Part shown: in pieces, positions 61,674 through 64,000 of the stretch
How the letters are laid out: each line of letters begins with the position of its first letter
How positions within the stretch are numbered: the stretch's first letter is position 1
Assembly: GCA_032173965.1 (NCBI GenBank)
Contig: CM063288.1
Coordinates: 26,816,001 to 26,880,000 of the forward strand
Direction: 5' to 3'
DNA from: Sitta carolinensis
Lineage: Eukaryota; Chordata; Aves; Passeriformes; Sittidae
DNA length: 64,000 bases
The notes under the pieces: generated by a model
Database searches by the model: none
What the model saw: the letters and a program-made list of their open reading frames with translations, nothing else
What the model was told of the DNA's origin: nothing
Position numbers and translations under genes: made by a program

Positions 61674-61740
61674 AGAACCACAGAACAGTTTGGGTTGGAA
61701 AGGACCTTTAAAGGCCATATAGTCCAAATCCCCACCAAAA
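61674..61740 (-). mobile_element. Short CR1 LINE 3' remnant
   Basis: The plus strand shows the CR1 3'-end phrases 'CACAGAACAGTTTGGGTTGGAAAGGACC' (in two parts at 61678-61706) and an equivalent of 'AGTCCAA..CCCC'. Similarity fades after about 61740. The copy is short and truncated, and its subfamily differs from the copy at 19.5 kb. Confidence 0.8.
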
Positions 61741-64000
61741 TTTTTTAAGTTTTGGGATCCTGGGGGTCCTTGCCGCAAGACACACAGTGAGAGGTAGCCT
61801 GACACTCCAAGGTGATTATGTGAGATAAGAAAGTTCTCAAGCTCTTGTTGCAGGTTGAATCACATCTCTGCAACTGTTGGAAAACTAAACTTGGGGTGAA
61901 AGGAAAGGCCCTACATAAACTGAAGTCTAATCCACCACATAGAGGGGTAGAAAGCGGGGGTGATGGAGGGGATCTTTAGTGACTGACAGTTTACAGGTCC
62001 CATCTTCAGTCCTTGCTCTCATCCCTGAGTCTCCCTGCTGTGCAGTGACCCAGGGCAGGAACCAATCCAGCTGAAAAATAAATATTTTTTTTCCCTAGAG
62101 TTGTTTTTAATCTGGTTGAGTTCTCTGGTCTCATTCACCATGTGCTACACAGACAGCATGCTGGCATAGCTGGTGGTGCAGGATAATGGCAAGGAAGCAG
62201 TGGGGAGTGGAAGAGGAGCAGGATTGCTTAAAATTGCTTAAAATTATGTAAGTAGCCCTGATTCCAAAAACACAACCACAGCCTGTCCAGAGTGCTCTCC
62301 TGTGTGCCAGGGCTGACCTACAGTTTGCACAGAGGGAGGGAGGGGAATAAATGCCTCTCTCAAGAACCCTTCAGGAATTCTCAAGTAATCAGTGCAAATC
62401 ATGCAAAATTGCTGCTACTGGATTTTTGCAGTTGATGTATAAGGATGCTGGAGCCTTAGGAAGCTTACCATTTGGCATCCTGACACTGAAAAACAACAGC
62501 AGCACTTTAAGTCTTGGTTCCTTTCTGTCTGTAATAGCTCTCTTGCAAAATCCTTTCTTCTCTGTCCTTCTCTGTGAGGAAAAAAAATCTGGTATTTCTC
62601 TTTGCTCCTTCCCTGGCACATCCTGTGTGCCTGGAAGCTTGCTCAACATTCCTGGTATCGCCCTCTGTTAGGAAGGTGTTGTGTCTACACCCCAGGGGGA
62701 AAAGCTGCTTGGTCTGGCATCGCAGCTGGAATCCCCGTGGCACCTCCCCAGCCGCTGCCCAGGGAGGAAGCCCAGGGCTGTGAGCCCTTTGTGGCTGCTG
62801 TATTTCATCTCTCTGCTGCCGCTTCCCAGGCAGCATGTGATCCTCTGCGGTATGCTCTGGCTTCTACAGGGAATGGGTTAACGCTATAAAATAGTCTTTT
62901 TATGGAACCTCTTGGCAACACAGAAAACTTTCCCATTGCCAGGGTGTTCTTTTTATTCAACAATTTGTTCCCAGAAAGCAGCCCATTTAAACAAGTTTTC
63001 TCTATTAAGGAGCTTCAGCTGCATTTGTTTTTTGGTTTTTGTTTTTTTTCCGAGCTTATTCAGTGTGCTGTAAACTGCAAAATAGTGTCCTACAATAGAT
63101 TTGTCTGAGGGAACTGAAGTGTGTACTCCTGTGATTCTGCCTACTGTGGGAGCTCCTTGAAAGCCAGATGTCGCATCCAAAGAGTAATCTGTGTTTACAA
63201 ACACGTGGCCACACTCAACATTTTCAGCAGCCACCAAACTGAAATTCAAATCCTACAATTTTGCTCCTCTACCCACCTGTCCTGCACACAGCCGAAACAG
63301 GGAAAAAAACTTTCCAGAACTTGGATGGGATCATCTTTTTTATTTAGATGAGGAAAACACACATTGCTGTCTGCAGAGAGCCGAATTTAACTTCCCAGCT
63401 GGGGCCTCTCATCTGTAAGTCCTTGCAGACAGAAAAACACCAACTGCTAGCAAGATAATCCAATTTCCCTTCTTTCCCACTCAGAGGAAGACTGCCTGCT
63501 CCCCCACCCCATGTGGGTTTCAGTCTGGCAGAATTTCTCCCAACTACTATACCCAGGGCAAGATCCATATCAAAGCTTCAGCCCCCCAGGGATCATTAGA
63601 AGGTATTTATTTCTGCATATTCCAGTGGGTTTGCACGGGTAGGGGTGGAGGAGGCAGATAACTTTATTCACAATGCAAATAGGCTGCCCTTACTTTCAAC
63701 CTTTGCTTCAAACCTGGAGATATTAAAAAACATGAGCTCTTCTAAAATAATAAATACACTAATGCTGCTGGATGTTATATTGCTGGTGCCTCCAGAAAAG
63801 TGCCCTGGCACCATTTTATGGGAAAAACCAGTGAAATATGTTAACTCTGCTCTTGCCCTTGCTCCCCAGACTGCTGTTAAAAGTTCAGGCTGAACCCATA
63901 TTAGAGCACTTGGCTCATTTCAAAAAGATATTTAGTAGGTAGTTTTGCACACCAGGACTAAGATGCTTCGAGGACTGAGGGGAAAGTCAACCCAATTCTC
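61741..64000. other. Intergenic sequence to the window end
   Basis: No gene recognised. An exact 10-bp tandem (ATTGCTTAAA twice) lies at 62223-62242. A T/G-rich run sits near 63025-63050. The open frames are short and overlapping with no domain signature. Confidence 0.5.
62223..62242 (+). repeat. Exact 10-bp tandem duplication
   Basis: ATTGCTTAAA occurs twice without a spacer, followed by ATTATG. Confidence 0.8.

Noticed and set aside
1..64000. CRISPR arrays, operons or bacterial-type systems
   Set aside because: Gene structure, CR1 and SINE content and CpG depletion are those of a vertebrate genome, and no regularly spaced repeat array is present.

Overview
The window looks like vertebrate nuclear DNA, most likely from a songbird (Passeriformes). 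It contains a bird-like Frizzled gene and CR1 retrotransposon 3' ends in the avian form. It also contains a tRNA-Ile-derived SINE with a CR1-type tail, which matches what I know of the zebra finch family TguSINE1, and an ERVL-like LTR. Only one protein-coding gene can be supported: a complete, intronless frizzled class receptor 7 gene (FZD7) on the minus strand. The organism call is an inference from repeat families, not from a database search.

Layout: 1-1180 is the flank beyond the FZD7 transcript. About 1180-3096 is the FZD7 3'UTR, ending near an AATAAA signal. 3097-4818 is the FZD7 coding sequence (573 aa). 4819 to about 5750 is a GC- and CpG-rich 5'UTR and promoter block with GC boxes, inverted CCAAT boxes, a TATA-like element, a long inverted repeat and a 16-base G run. 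From about 5.8 kb to 64 kb is a 58-kb stretch with no recognisable coding gene. It holds low-complexity T/G tracts, an isolated CpG cluster near 14.0 kb, CR1 remnants at 19.5 and 61.7 kb, an LTR with adjoining primer-binding-site-like sequence at 24.2-24.6 kb, and the SINE at 49.3 kb. Several AT-rich blocks dense in homeodomain, POU, TCF or GATA-like motifs could be distal regulatory elements.

FZD7 is a seven-pass Wnt receptor that signals through Dishevelled. A gene-poor flank full of candidate regulatory sequence is typical of developmental receptor genes, so the non-coding stretch may carry FZD7 enhancers. The structural signals that stand out most are a nested hairpin at 59231-59270, an exact 12-bp tandem of a FOX:ETS-like motif at 48364-48387, a 10-bp-arm T-box-like inverted repeat at 18065-18092, an octamer inside a perfect homeodomain palindrome at 9308-9325, and a 10-bp-arm hairpin at 38330-38351. 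I found no convincing previously undescribed protein system, CRISPR array, functional tRNA or rRNA gene, or intact mobile element.
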